Shown here: positions 4,933 through 13,793 of the stretch, in pieces
How positions within the stretch are numbered: position 1 is the first letter of the stretch
Layout of the letters: every line of letters begins with the position of its first letter
From: UBA5499 sp002426275
GTDB taxonomy: Bacteria; Bacillota; DTU084
Length of the DNA stretch: 19,842 nucleotides
Direction: 5' to 3'
Assembly (NCBI GenBank): GCA_937888735.1
Contig: CALASN010000121.1
Span: 1-19,842 of the forward strand
Notes under the pieces: model-generated
Databases searched by the model: none
What the model was told of the DNA's origin: nothing
The model's input: only the letters and a program-made list of their open reading frames with translations
Made by a program: the position numbers and the translations under genes

Positions 4933-7900
4933 ATGAAACGTTTCTTGCGGGTGAGCTTGCTTTGGCTAATATTTGTCTTCTGCAGCCAAGCGGCGCAGGT
5001 TAGCACTGAGGTAAACTTAAGCGGCTGGAGCTTACCTGAGAAGTTAAGCCCGCTGGTGGCGGGAAGAGAAGGCAATAGCAGCGGCTCTGCTCTGGCGATT
5101 TTGCCAAGGAAAGATTCCCGCGGTCCGGTCCTTGAACTCAGTTATCAATTCAATTCTCGAGGTGCCTGGTTCACTTTCATGCAAGAGGGGAACTGGGATC
5201 TTAAAGCGCAAAACACATTTAATTTCTCATGGTTAGCTGACGGATCAGGCTGCGGGCTGAGCATCTATTTCATCGATGAAGCCGGCAGATATGTTCTTTA
5301 CAGTTACCGCACAGGTGAGCGGCAGCTGCGCGCTTTGCAGAAAAGGTGGGCGGAGATAAAGCTAGATTTGAAACGAACGCGACCTTTGGTGAACGAGAAC
5401 CCAAATCTCCAAAGGATCGTTAAGATAGCTTTTCGTCTGGATGGGGACGTTAGCTTGCAGAGCGCTGGCAAAATATATTTTAATCAAATCAATTTTCAAG
5501 GTACCAAGAGCGCAGAGCGGGAACTATACTTTCCAGGTTATCTCTGGCTGGAGGGGGAAACAGCAGCAGAACATAATTTCTCGGCAGCAGTGGAAAAGGC
5601 CGGTACCAGTGAGGGAGAATATCTACATTTGTGGAAGTCCAGCCCACCTGCGCAAGAAGGGTATTTTGCCCGTTACGAGTTTGTTGTGCCAAAAACAGGA
5701 AGTTATGATTTGCTATTAGCTGGCACACCTAGCAAATTAGACTGGGCCTCTGCTTTCACATGGGCTTTAGATGACGGGGAGTTTCAAGGGTCTTTTCGAG
5801 AGGAAAGTAAACTATATGCAGACAATTTCTGCTGGAGCACTTTAGCAGAGAACGTACGCTTCGAGAAAGGCAATCATTCCCTTTCTTTTAAGGTTGAAAA
5901 ACCCAGGGCGCTGGATGATTTGTACGTGATGTATATCGATAGCATCCTTTTATTGGAGCAGGGTTATCCCTTTGAACCGGCTGGCGTCACAAAACCAGCA
6001 CCAGGTTATGGCCTAGGCGCAGAACTGAATTTGGTCGAGCTTTCGTTACCAGAGGTTCAAGCAGGAGAACCATTCGCCATTAAAGCCAGTTTTTCCCTTG
6101 GACAGAAAATCGCGGCAGATTTACGGCTTTACTTGCGGATTCTCTATCAGGGCCAAAGATTGTTTGCCAAAGATTACCAGCCCAAAGTGCCCACCAGCAG
6201 TTGGAGCCTGGGCAAGATTTACCAAGAAGAACTCACCGGCCAATTGCCTTTCGATGCGCCTGAGGGTACCTATCAGGTGCAGTTGGGCTTTTACCATGCC
6301 ACCTTTGTGAATAAACAATTAACCGATGATCTCGTGGGAGAGGTTCGTTTAGGCCAGCCTCGCGCTTCAGGAGCAATTCCCAGCGTCAAGCTGGTCAAGG
6401 CAGATTTCCCGCATGAAGCCACAGGCACTTTGCCCATCTGCCTCAGTTTCAGTTTTCCAGGCGAAGCTCCCCCGGATGCCCTGGCTTTTATCCAGCTGTG
6501 GCAAGATGAGCTGTTGTATGCGGTGGAGAATTTTCCAGTAACAGAGAGTTCCCAGGAGCTTTCCCTTGCAGGGCTTGCGGCAGGAGAATATGAACTGAAA
6601 GCTGGGGTCTACAATTACCGCTCAGACAGTGAAGTTTCCTTTGCCTTAGGAAAAGTAACCATAACCAAAACCCAAGGCCAGAAAGTTAAACCCAAAAGCC
6701 GGGGCACTTTTGTGGACCACACAGGTTTACATCATCTGTGGTATGTGACAGATAGTCATGTGCTCATGTGGGATGGAGAGCCGTTTGTCCCGGTGGGGGG
6801 GATGTATTGCTCCCGTTACATCACTAATTACAGGATTGATGACCCCAAAGGCAATGAAGCTCGCTGGCAGGCAGATGTGGAAAATCTGCAGCAGATCAAA
6901 GCAATTGGGATCCGCGATCTATATATCAACCCTGTGCGCGGAGCTTTGGATACCCCCACTTGGGCTTGGCAACGCTTATTTGACTACCTGGATGCAGAGG
7001 GTTTTGTCTACGGCATGGAGCTGACCGATGGGCCAGATCGCAAAATAAGGGGTTTCTTGGTACGGGCAAGACAGGAAAACGCTTTGAGTTTGCGAGAACT
7101 AAAGGGTAGCGGTGAATATGAATGGAGCTTTAACGTCCCTTCTGCTCCAACGCTGAATGAACTGCACCAGGTATGGTATCTGGTTGTAAATAAAGAGAAT
7201 GGCCAGGTGGTAGAGCACGGTAAGACCAGAGGCACCTTAAATGGGAAAGAACTGTCCGGCAAGCTCACTTTAGCCCTGGAAGGTGATTTGGTTGTTGATG
7301 TTTATTTTCTGCCTGAGGTCTCCTTCAGTTACGGCACCTTGAACAATTTCTGGGATGGTTATGAAGGCTATGAGAAAGACCTGAAACCCTTCCTGGCTAA
7401 CATTGCTTTCGGCTCTGGTTTACGGTTCATTGTGGATCCTTTCAGCAATGAGATGGGCATCTGGAACAATGTTGAATCGATGCAGGTATCATCCCCAGCC
7501 TATCAACTGCAATTCGCCAGGTGGCTGGAGAACAGATATGGTTCCTTGGTCGCTTTACAGCAAGCCTGGCAAGTAGAGGCAATAGCCAGCTGGCAGGTAG
7601 CCAGTCGCTTGGTGCCCTGGAGCAGCGGGCTTACAAAGCCGGAAGGGCAGTGCGGTTACGCACTTGATCCGGTCACAGCAGAGATTTATACCTTAAATCC
7701 GAACCAGAGTCAACTCTGGGATGATTATCTGCTGTTTCGGGATCTATCCGTTCAGGAATATAACCTGAAGGTGTCCTCTGCCATCAAGGAGATCGTTGAC
7801 GTTCCGGTGATCTTTAAGCACACTGGCCTGTTTAAGGATTATTTCGTCAACCCCAGCTTTACCTCTGGTTTTGATGGCATTGGCATGGAAGTCTATGGCA

Positions 7901-8772
7901 CAGCAGATACTCTCTACAGCAAGGCAGGGTATGCTCTCTCTGAGGCAATACAATCAGCCAGAACAATGTGGCTGGTGGTCACCGAGACTGAGATGATAGA
8001 AACACCGAGCCTTAAGACCATAGTGGGTTATCCCAATTTTGAGGTGATGGCAGATCAGTTCAATCACCTACTACAGATGGGCGCCAGGGGCGTTTATGAT
8101 TTCGGTCTTCACCTTGAGCCGGTTTGGCTGCTGAAAAATTACATTAAGCCGCCTGAGCAACTGAAGTGGTTAGTGAACTATCGGGAGGAATTTTGTGAGG
8201 GCGAGAACCTTCAGAGGCTGATCTCGCATAAGCCCCGGGTTTTATTGGCATATCCTCCCGGACGCAATTATTGGTTCAACCCTAGCGACAGAGGCGCGGT
8301 CCTGCCAGCTGATGACTATTTGGGCGGTTTCAGCACCAGAATAGTCTGGCTTGATGAAGCAGGTAACCATCAGCCTTCTGAAATGCCCTGGTGGATTGTT
8401 CCCACAAGCAATCCAGGCCATAGCGGAATGCCTGTGGTGGTTAATTTCCAGGATGCGCCAGCTAGCCTTCGTTTCAGCGCTGCTTTGGTGGATGTTAATA
8501 CCCCAATAATCTATCTAGGCTTGCGCAAAGATTTGGGAGCAGTCCCTCGGTTAGATCAGTACTTTACTTCAGAGTTGGTTACAGATGCTGACGGACGACA
8601 GTTTCAGGTGCTCAAACCTTCGGCCTCGGGACAGGTTCTATATCAGAGCCAAGGCAAAGCTTGGGGGATCAGGGAAGGCAAGCTGATCATCATCAGCAAG
8701 GACGGTTGGCTGCAGCTTCAGGGAAAAGAGCCAGCCGCGATTTTGCTGCCGGTCTTAGATTGGGGAAAATGA
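4933..8772 (+). CDS. Secreted multi-domain clan GH-A hydrolase (GH42-like)
   Basis: This 1279-residue protein starts with a signal peptide (about 1-21, ending SQAAQ). Modules follow in order: a beta-sandwich resembling carbohydrate-binding domains (about 25-190), a CBM35/CBM6-like module opening with YLWLEGE (203 to about 341), two Ig-like segments (about 355-580), and a TIM-barrel region from about 595 to 1090. FSNEMG gives N839-E840, the Asn-Glu acid/base pair of clan GH-A, and VVTETEM gives E1018 or E1020 as the likely nucleophile on a late strand. A beta-rich insert (about 705-800) appears to interrupt the barrel. The C-terminal 190 residues are beta-rich and unassigned. GH42-like is my best family guess; substrate is unknown. 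AAGGAGGA precedes ATG 4933. In sampled lines its GC content is clearly lower than in the following hydrolases, so it may have a separate origin. Confidence 0.75.
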   Translation: MKRFLRVSLLWLIFVFCSQAAQVSTEVNLSGWSLPEKLSPLVAGREGNSSGSALAILPRKDSRGPVLELSYQFNSRGAWFTFMQEGNWDLKAQNTFNFSWLADGSGCGLSIYFIDEAGRYVLYSYRTGERQLRALQKRWAEIKLDLKRTRPLVNENPNLQRIVKIAFRLDGDVSLQSAGKIYFNQINFQGTKSAERELYFPGYLWLEGETAAEHNFSAAVEKAGTSEGEYLHLWKSSPPAQEGYFARYEFVVPKTGSYDLLLAGTPSKLDWASAFTWALDDGEFQGSFREESKLYADNFCWSTLAENVRFEKGNHSLSFKVEKPRALDDLYVMYIDSILLLEQGYPFEPAGVTKPAPGYGLGAELNLVELSLPEVQAGEPFAIKASFSLGQKIAADLRLYLRILYQGQRLFAKDYQPKVPTSSWSLGKIYQEELTGQLPFDAPEGTYQVQLGFYHATFVNKQLTDDLVGEVRLGQPRASGAIPSVKLVKADFPHEATGTLPICLSFSFPGEAPPDALAFIQLWQDELLYAVENFPVTESSQELSLAGLAAGEYELKAGVYNYRSDSEVSFALGKVTITKTQGQKVKPKSRGTFVDHTGLHHLWYVTDSHVLMWDGEPFVPVGGMYCSRYITNYRIDDPKGNEARWQADVENLQQIKAIGIRDLYINPVRGALDTPTWAWQRLFDYLDAEGFVYGMELTDGPDRKIRGFLVRARQENALSLRELKGSGEYEWSFNVPSAPTLNELHQVWYLVVNKENGQVVEHGKTRGTLNGKELSGKLTLALEGDLVVDVYFLPEVSFSYGTLNNFWDGYEGYEKDLKPFLANIAFGSGLRFIVDPFSNEMGIWNNVESMQVSSPAYQLQFARWLENRYGSLVALQQAWQVEAIASWQVASRLVPWSSGLTKPEGQCGYALDPVTAEIYTLNPNQSQLWDDYLLFRDLSVQEYNLKVSSAIKEIVDVPVIFKHTGLFKDYFVNPSFTSGFDGIGMEVYGTADTLYSKAGYALSEAIQSARTMWLVVTETEMIETPSLKTIVGYPNFEVMADQFNHLLQMGARGVYDFGLHLEPVWLLKNYIKPPEQLKWLVNYREEFCEGENLQRLISHKPRVLLAYPPGRNYWFNPSDRGAVLPADDYLGGFSTRIVWLDEAGNHQPSEMPWWIVPTSNPGHSGMPVVVNFQDAPASLRFSAALVDVNTPIIYLGLRKDLGAVPRLDQYFTSELVTDADGRQFQVLKPSASGQVLYQSQGKAWGIREGKLIIISKDGWLQLQGKEPAAILLPVLDWGK

Positions 8773-8834
8773 GACGCTTGGGAGATATTTCTTCCCGGCG
8801 CTAGCTGGAAAACCGCAAGGAGGAGAAATGTTCA

Positions 8835-11720
8835 ATGAGAAGCTGCTGGATTTTGCCGTTTTGGTTATGCCTTTGCGCCGCAGCCGCAGCCGCGCCCTTT
8901 GAGCTGCGGCCGCCTGCCAAGCCGCAGGCAAATCTGTGGCTGGAAGGGGAAGAGTTTGTGGAAACCCGCGGCGGCTCTGTGAAGCACGATGCCGGCTGTT
9001 ATGGCGGAAAATGCTGGTCTGTTCTGACCACTGAGGCCGGAGCATATACCGTGGAGTATAAGCTCTCGGTGGCAGCCGACGGCTTCTATACAGCGTACAT
9101 CGCGGGTCAGCCTGTGGGTACGGGGTATACCTCCCCCCTCTGGTATGCTGTGGACGGAAGCGCCTGGCGCAAAGTCACAACTCTGCCCGCATCCAAGGTT
9201 TCGTGGGGGGCAAGCGGCGCCGTTCGCTGGACTGTCCTGGGAACGCTGAGCCTGGCGAAGGGAGAACACAGCTTAACGTTTAAGATCGACCAGCATCGCC
9301 CCCAAGATAAATATTATGCGTACCTCATCGACGCCATTGCGCTCTCCCGCGATGAGGATGCTCTGCCGGCTCTTCGCGGAGAGAGACCGGGCAATGTTTT
9401 CACCACAGAGCCGTTGGTCTTTCAAAGCGTCACCAACTTTGGAAGCTGGCGGTGGCGGGTGGTGGATTGGCAAGGGAAAGAGAAGCTGCGCGGCCAGTGG
9501 GATGCGAAAGGCGGAGCTTTAACGCTGCCCCAGCTGCCTATAGGGTATTATCGCCTGCAGCTACAGGATAAAAGGGGTAACTGGAGCTATTGGGCGCCGT
9601 TCGCCAGGATTTCACCTCCCGAGAGGCTTAAGCCTGAGAGTCCCTACGCCATGGACAGCGCTCAGAGCTGGCTGGCCGCTCCGGGCTTTTCCGGCAACAG
9701 CCTGCAGCCGGAAAATTCTTATCAGCTGATCTCGGATTTGGAGAAGCTGGCAGGACTGTCCATGGTGCGCGAGCGCCTGAGCTGGCCTGAGGTAAACCCG
9801 TCGCCCGGCGTCTACAAGTGGGGACGCTACGAGACTAACGCAGACCTGCTCTCTGAGCGTGGGATCTCTATTTTGGGCATGTTCCATAGTGCGCCGGAGT
9901 GGACAAAAGGTGATTTGCAGAGTCTGCCCCACGATCTTCTGGCCACTTATGAGTTTTGCAAAGCAGCGGCGGAGAAGTTTTCCGGTCAGATGGCGGCTTG
10001 GGAATTTTGGAATGAGCCGGAACCGAAAGGATTCAATCAGGATCCAAGCTGGGATCTGGCTGCGGCGCATAAAGCCGCATACTTGGGCTTTAAGGCTGGA
10101 GACCCGGACGCCTTGGTGCTGATTGCCTCCAACTGTCAGCATCCGGCGCCGAAAATGTATGAACTTTTGATGGAAAGCGGCGCCGGCGCATACATGGACG
10201 CCTTTAATTTCCATGTTTATTCCCAACTGGATAAGTATCAGGAGATCGTGGAAGGCAAGCGCGAGTTTCTGTCGCGCTTCGGCCTGGGAAGCAAGCCCAT
10301 GTGGGTGACGGAAAACGGTTTGGGAGTGGAAGGAGCGGGAAAAGAAGACCCCATCGCTCCCGGGAGCAATTTGCGCGAACATGACAGAGAGCAGGAGCTG
10401 GCGCAAGCTGAGCTTTTGCTCAAGGCCCAGCTCACAATGCAATCTCTGGGCGTAGACCGCGATTTCTTCTTCGTTGTCCCTCCCTACAATGAGCAGGGAG
10501 GAAGCAAGGTCTGGGGCTTTTTCCGCTGGGATTATACGGTGAAGCCCGCCTATGTGGCTCTGGCCAATCTCACCCGGCAGCTGGGGAATTGCAGCTATCA
10601 GGGCAAGGTCGATTTAGACGGCGCCTCGGCGTTTCTCTATGAAGCGCCAGACGGCAAACAGATTTTGGTGTATTGGACCGAAGACGAGGACTCTGCCAGG
10701 GAGTTTACGCTGAAAGGCCAGGGAGAACGGCTGGAAATACTGGATTTTCTTGGCGGTAGCCAAACTATCGCCTCGGAATCCGGAAGCTATCGGCTCTCTG
10801 CCGGCAGATTTCCCACTTATTTGAAAGGCCTGTCGGGCCTTAAGGCGACCGGGCAGCCGCCTGCCAAGGCGGAGCCTCAGCCTTCGCCGGTCACGGATCC
10901 GAGCACTGTCTTGCGAATCAATCTGGGCAAAGGGTTCAAAGTGGCGAATAAGAACGTTGCCAAGCTGGAGGAAAAGATCGGGAATTTCACCTTGGATATT
11001 TTCAACTTCAGCGAAAAGTCCAAGACGCTGACAGTGGAGAATATGAGCGACGCTTATTTGCTTTTGGGCCTGCCGGAAACAATAGAGGCGCCGGCTATGG
11101 CCAAGACCAGCTTCCCTTTGAAACTATTGCTTACAAAGGAAGACAGCGCGACGCTTTTCAACCTCCGGCTGCGCGCGCGTAACGGCGGCTTGCTCAGCGC
11201 GCCGGCGCTCATTCCCGTCAGTCCGAAAATGGATGGGAATCCGGCTTTGGAGGAGAAACTGCTCAGCGCATCCGAACCTGAGCGCTGGGAGAAAAATTCT
11301 TCCGGACAGATGGAGATCAGCCTCGACAAGGCCCAAGAGGCGGTACGCTTCGACGTCTCCTTTCCTGCAGCGGGAGATCGCTGGATTTATCCGGTCTTTC
11401 GCCTGAAGCCCGAGGAGCTGGCGGGAGCGGTGGGACTCAGTTTTGAAGTGAAGCTTGACGTTGCTCCCGCATATGCTGCCAGCCCCTATATCATGGCCTA
11501 TGTAATGGCAGTGCTTGAAGATGAGCTTGAGGTTGGCGAGAGGGCGGATTTCAGTTACGATTCCACGGAACAGTGGCAGAAGGTAGAGATCTCCTTTGCC
11601 GCGGAGGCGCCAGCGGGATTCGATCCCAAGGACGTGAAGCTGCTGCGGATTGGCATGAATCCTAGGCCGCAGCAGCTGACATATTGGTTGCGCAATCTGA
11701 AAGTTTATTATCGGCAATAA
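8835..11720 (+). CDS. Secreted GH39-like hydrolase, copy 1
   Basis: This 961-residue exported enzyme begins with a signal peptide ending in an alanine run (cut near A20-P21). A CBM35/CBM6-like module opens with LWLEGEEF at residue 34 and runs to about 170. An Ig-like module follows (about 176-265). The catalytic barrel starts at about 270. WEFWNEPE supplies acid/base E394 and MWVTENG supplies nucleophile E493, the clan GH-A pattern. The phrase EVNPSPGVYKW and the later FNFHVY suit GH39-like enzymes, but family placement is tentative. After the barrel come a small beta domain, an Ig-like segment and a C-terminal CBM-like module (about 815-961) ending YWLRNLKVYY. Substrate is not predictable. 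The gene follows the GH42-like gene by 62 bases, with AAGGAGGAGA eight bases before ATG 8835. Confidence 0.8.
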   Translation: MRSCWILPFWLCLCAAAAAAPFELRPPAKPQANLWLEGEEFVETRGGSVKHDAGCYGGKCWSVLTTEAGAYTVEYKLSVAADGFYTAYIAGQPVGTGYTSPLWYAVDGSAWRKVTTLPASKVSWGASGAVRWTVLGTLSLAKGEHSLTFKIDQHRPQDKYYAYLIDAIALSRDEDALPALRGERPGNVFTTEPLVFQSVTNFGSWRWRVVDWQGKEKLRGQWDAKGGALTLPQLPIGYYRLQLQDKRGNWSYWAPFARISPPERLKPESPYAMDSAQSWLAAPGFSGNSLQPENSYQLISDLEKLAGLSMVRERLSWPEVNPSPGVYKWGRYETNADLLSERGISILGMFHSAPEWTKGDLQSLPHDLLATYEFCKAAAEKFSGQMAAWEFWNEPEPKGFNQDPSWDLAAAHKAAYLGFKAGDPDALVLIASNCQHPAPKMYELLMESGAGAYMDAFNFHVYSQLDKYQEIVEGKREFLSRFGLGSKPMWVTENGLGVEGAGKEDPIAPGSNLREHDREQELAQAELLLKAQLTMQSLGVDRDFFFVVPPYNEQGGSKVWGFFRWDYTVKPAYVALANLTRQLGNCSYQGKVDLDGASAFLYEAPDGKQILVYWTEDEDSAREFTLKGQGERLEILDFLGGSQTIASESGSYRLSAGRFPTYLKGLSGLKATGQPPAKAEPQPSPVTDPSTVLRINLGKGFKVANKNVAKLEEKIGNFTLDIFNFSEKSKTLTVENMSDAYLLLGLPETIEAPAMAKTSFPLKLLLTKEDSATLFNLRLRARNGGLLSAPALIPVSPKMDGNPALEEKLLSASEPERWEKNSSGQMEISLDKAQEAVRFDVSFPAAGDRWIYPVFRLKPEELAGAVGLSFEVKLDVAPAYAASPYIMAYVMAVLEDELEVGERADFSYDSTEQWQKVEISFAAEAPAGFDPKDVKLLRIGMNPRPQQLTYWLRNLKVYYRQ

Positions 11721-11749
11721 TCCGCTGAGAAGAGGGGGGGAAGATCGTC

Positions 11750-13786
11750 TTGCAAGCCACTTGGATTTGGTATCCCGGCGATTTTGAAATCTGGCTCCAT
11801 AAAGAAGTTTCCTTGCGCAGGCAAGAACGAGGGAACTTTTATCCGCCGTTTTGGCGCTTGGATCTACCTTACCCCAGGGTGAGATTTCGCAAGCGGTTTG
11901 AATTGGCTCAGCCGGAAGTTATTTTTCTGGCTGCGGACGGCCGCTTTGCCGTCACCTTAGACGGACGTTTTAGCCATAATGCTCAGAGGGTGACCCTCCC
12001 GGCCGGAGCTCACACTTTGGAGCTCAATGTTTTCAATCAAGAAACCTTGCCCAGCGTCTATGCGGCCGGACAGACGATTAATTCCGATTCCAGTTGGGAA
12101 GTCGCCACGGACGATGTTCATTGGCAAAAGGCAGGCTCGTGGCAATTCAATAGTCCAAGCGAAAAGCCGTCTCAATACCGTCTGCCCACGCGGGAAGTTG
12201 AACCTGTGGCTGTGGAAAGGCGGGGCTCGGGGCAGCTTGTGGACTTCGGCAGAGAAACGTTCGGCTTTTTGAGCTTTCGCGGGATCAAAGGCCGGGGAAA
12301 GGTCGCGGTTTATTACGGCGAATCCCTGGCCGAGGCGCTGGCTGCGGACGAATGCGAGACCACAGACGAGCTGCATTTGAGCGGAGACGCGGCTGTCGCG
12401 CCTTGTTCCCGCGCCTTTCGCTATGTGCGGCTGTCGCCTGAAGCTGGAGTAACTTGGGAAAAAGTAGCTTGTCTCTATGAATTTCTGCCTCGGAAGAGGA
12501 GAGGAAAATTCAAGTGTTCGGATCCGCTCTTAAATCAGATTTGGGAAGTTGCAGCTTATACTTTGGAGTTGACCGCGCGGGAGTTCTTTTTGGACGGAAT
12601 CAAAAGAGATCGCTGGGTCTGGGGCGGCGACGCGTACCAAGCGGCCTTAATGAATTATTATCTTTTTTTTGATCCAGATGTTGTCAAGCGCACACTGATC
12701 GCTCTGCGCGGCAAAGACCCGGTCCGGATGCACGTCAATCATATCATGGATTATACGTTTTACTGGTTTTTAACCCTGTATGATTATTATCTGTATACGG
12801 GCGACCTGGATTTTGTGCGGTCTATTTACCCCAGGGCTTTAGGACTGATGGAGTTCTGCCGAAAAAGATGCGATCCTGCCACAGGTTTTATTAACAGCGT
12901 CCCTGAGGATTGGATCTTCATAGATTGGGCTGACATTGATAATAAAGGGCTTGTGAGCGCCGAAGAGATTCTATTTGCCCGCAGTCTGGAAGTCTTGAGC
13001 GAGTTAGCCGGCCGCCTGAGCGATGGCAGGGGAGAGGAGTTCGGCCGACGAGCGGAGCAATTGAAAGCAAAGATCTTCGACTTGTTTTGGGACGAGGAGC
13101 GCGGCGGCTTTATCCACAATATCTCGCCTTCGAGCCAGCGGAAGCTAACGCGCTATCCCAATATTTTTGCCGCCTTATTTGGCATGCTTTCCCCTGAGCG
13201 GCAAAAGCAAGTGACACAAGTGCTGCTTGATCCCGAGATTCAAGCCATTACGACGCCCTATATGAAATTTTTTGAGTTGGCGGCTCTGTGCGAAAGCGGA
13301 AAGCAGGCGATGGTGCTGGATCATATTCGCTCGTACTGGGGCGGAATGCTGAATTTAGGCGCCACCGCTTTTTGGGAGTACTATGATCCCGCCCAGCAGG
13401 GTGCGGAGCATTACGCAATGTATGGCCGGCCCTTTGGGAAGAGCCTTTGCCATGCTTGGGGGGCCAGCCCAGTTTACCTCTTGGGAAAGTACTTTTTAGG
13501 AGTAAGGCCGCTTTCCCCTGGTTTTGGGAGATTTATCGTTGAGCCTCAGCTGGGGGATCTGGCGTGGCTGAAAGGAGTCGTTCCTTTGCCAGCAGGAGAG
13601 GTTAAAGTTTATTTATCGCATGATACGCTTGAGATCGAGACAACGCAACAAGGCGGCACGTTGCGCTTCTGCAGCGCTGCAGAACCTTTCTGTTCAGAAG
13701 GCCGGCCCGTTTTGGTTGCCGGGAATATGTATGAATTGCCTTTGCTGGCAAATCAGGCCTATAAAATCACGTTAGCTGTTATCTAA
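11750..13786 (+). CDS. GH78-type alpha-L-rhamnosidase, cytoplasmic
   Basis: This 678-residue protein resembles GH78 alpha-L-rhamnosidases, which release terminal L-rhamnose by an inverting mechanism. The N-terminus WIWYP and the following beta-sandwich modules (about 1-250) are typical. The (alpha/alpha)6 barrel carries DGIKRDRWVWGGD (D282, R286, D287, D294) and GATAFWE with E543, the usual general-base position, then HAWGASP and a C-terminal beta-sandwich. The position usually occupied by the acid Glu is D287 here, a variant also found in GH78 relatives with a DGxKRDR motif. There is no signal peptide, unlike its neighbours, so it probably trims imported oligosaccharides. TTG 11750 is the start: AGAGGGGGG (11732-11740) lies nine bases upstream and the protein begins at the expected family N-terminus. 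It lies between two GH39-like genes. Confidence 0.85.
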   Translation: MQATWIWYPGDFEIWLHKEVSLRRQERGNFYPPFWRLDLPYPRVRFRKRFELAQPEVIFLAADGRFAVTLDGRFSHNAQRVTLPAGAHTLELNVFNQETLPSVYAAGQTINSDSSWEVATDDVHWQKAGSWQFNSPSEKPSQYRLPTREVEPVAVERRGSGQLVDFGRETFGFLSFRGIKGRGKVAVYYGESLAEALAADECETTDELHLSGDAAVAPCSRAFRYVRLSPEAGVTWEKVACLYEFLPRKRRGKFKCSDPLLNQIWEVAAYTLELTAREFFLDGIKRDRWVWGGDAYQAALMNYYLFFDPDVVKRTLIALRGKDPVRMHVNHIMDYTFYWFLTLYDYYLYTGDLDFVRSIYPRALGLMEFCRKRCDPATGFINSVPEDWIFIDWADIDNKGLVSAEEILFARSLEVLSELAGRLSDGRGEEFGRRAEQLKAKIFDLFWDEERGGFIHNISPSSQRKLTRYPNIFAALFGMLSPERQKQVTQVLLDPEIQAITTPYMKFFELAALCESGKQAMVLDHIRSYWGGMLNLGATAFWEYYDPAQQGAEHYAMYGRPFGKSLCHAWGASPVYLLGKYFLGVRPLSPGFGRFIVEPQLGDLAWLKGVVPLPAGEVKVYLSHDTLEIETTQQGGTLRFCSAAEPFCSEGRPVLVAGNMYELPLLANQAYKITLAVI

Positions 13787-13793
13787 GGGGTTG

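Noticed and set aside
9612..10442. Long minus-strand open frame (276 residues) opposite GH39-like copy 1
   Set aside because: It is a shadow of the plus-strand coding region, with no domain motif and no independent context; similar shadows occur opposite the other copies.
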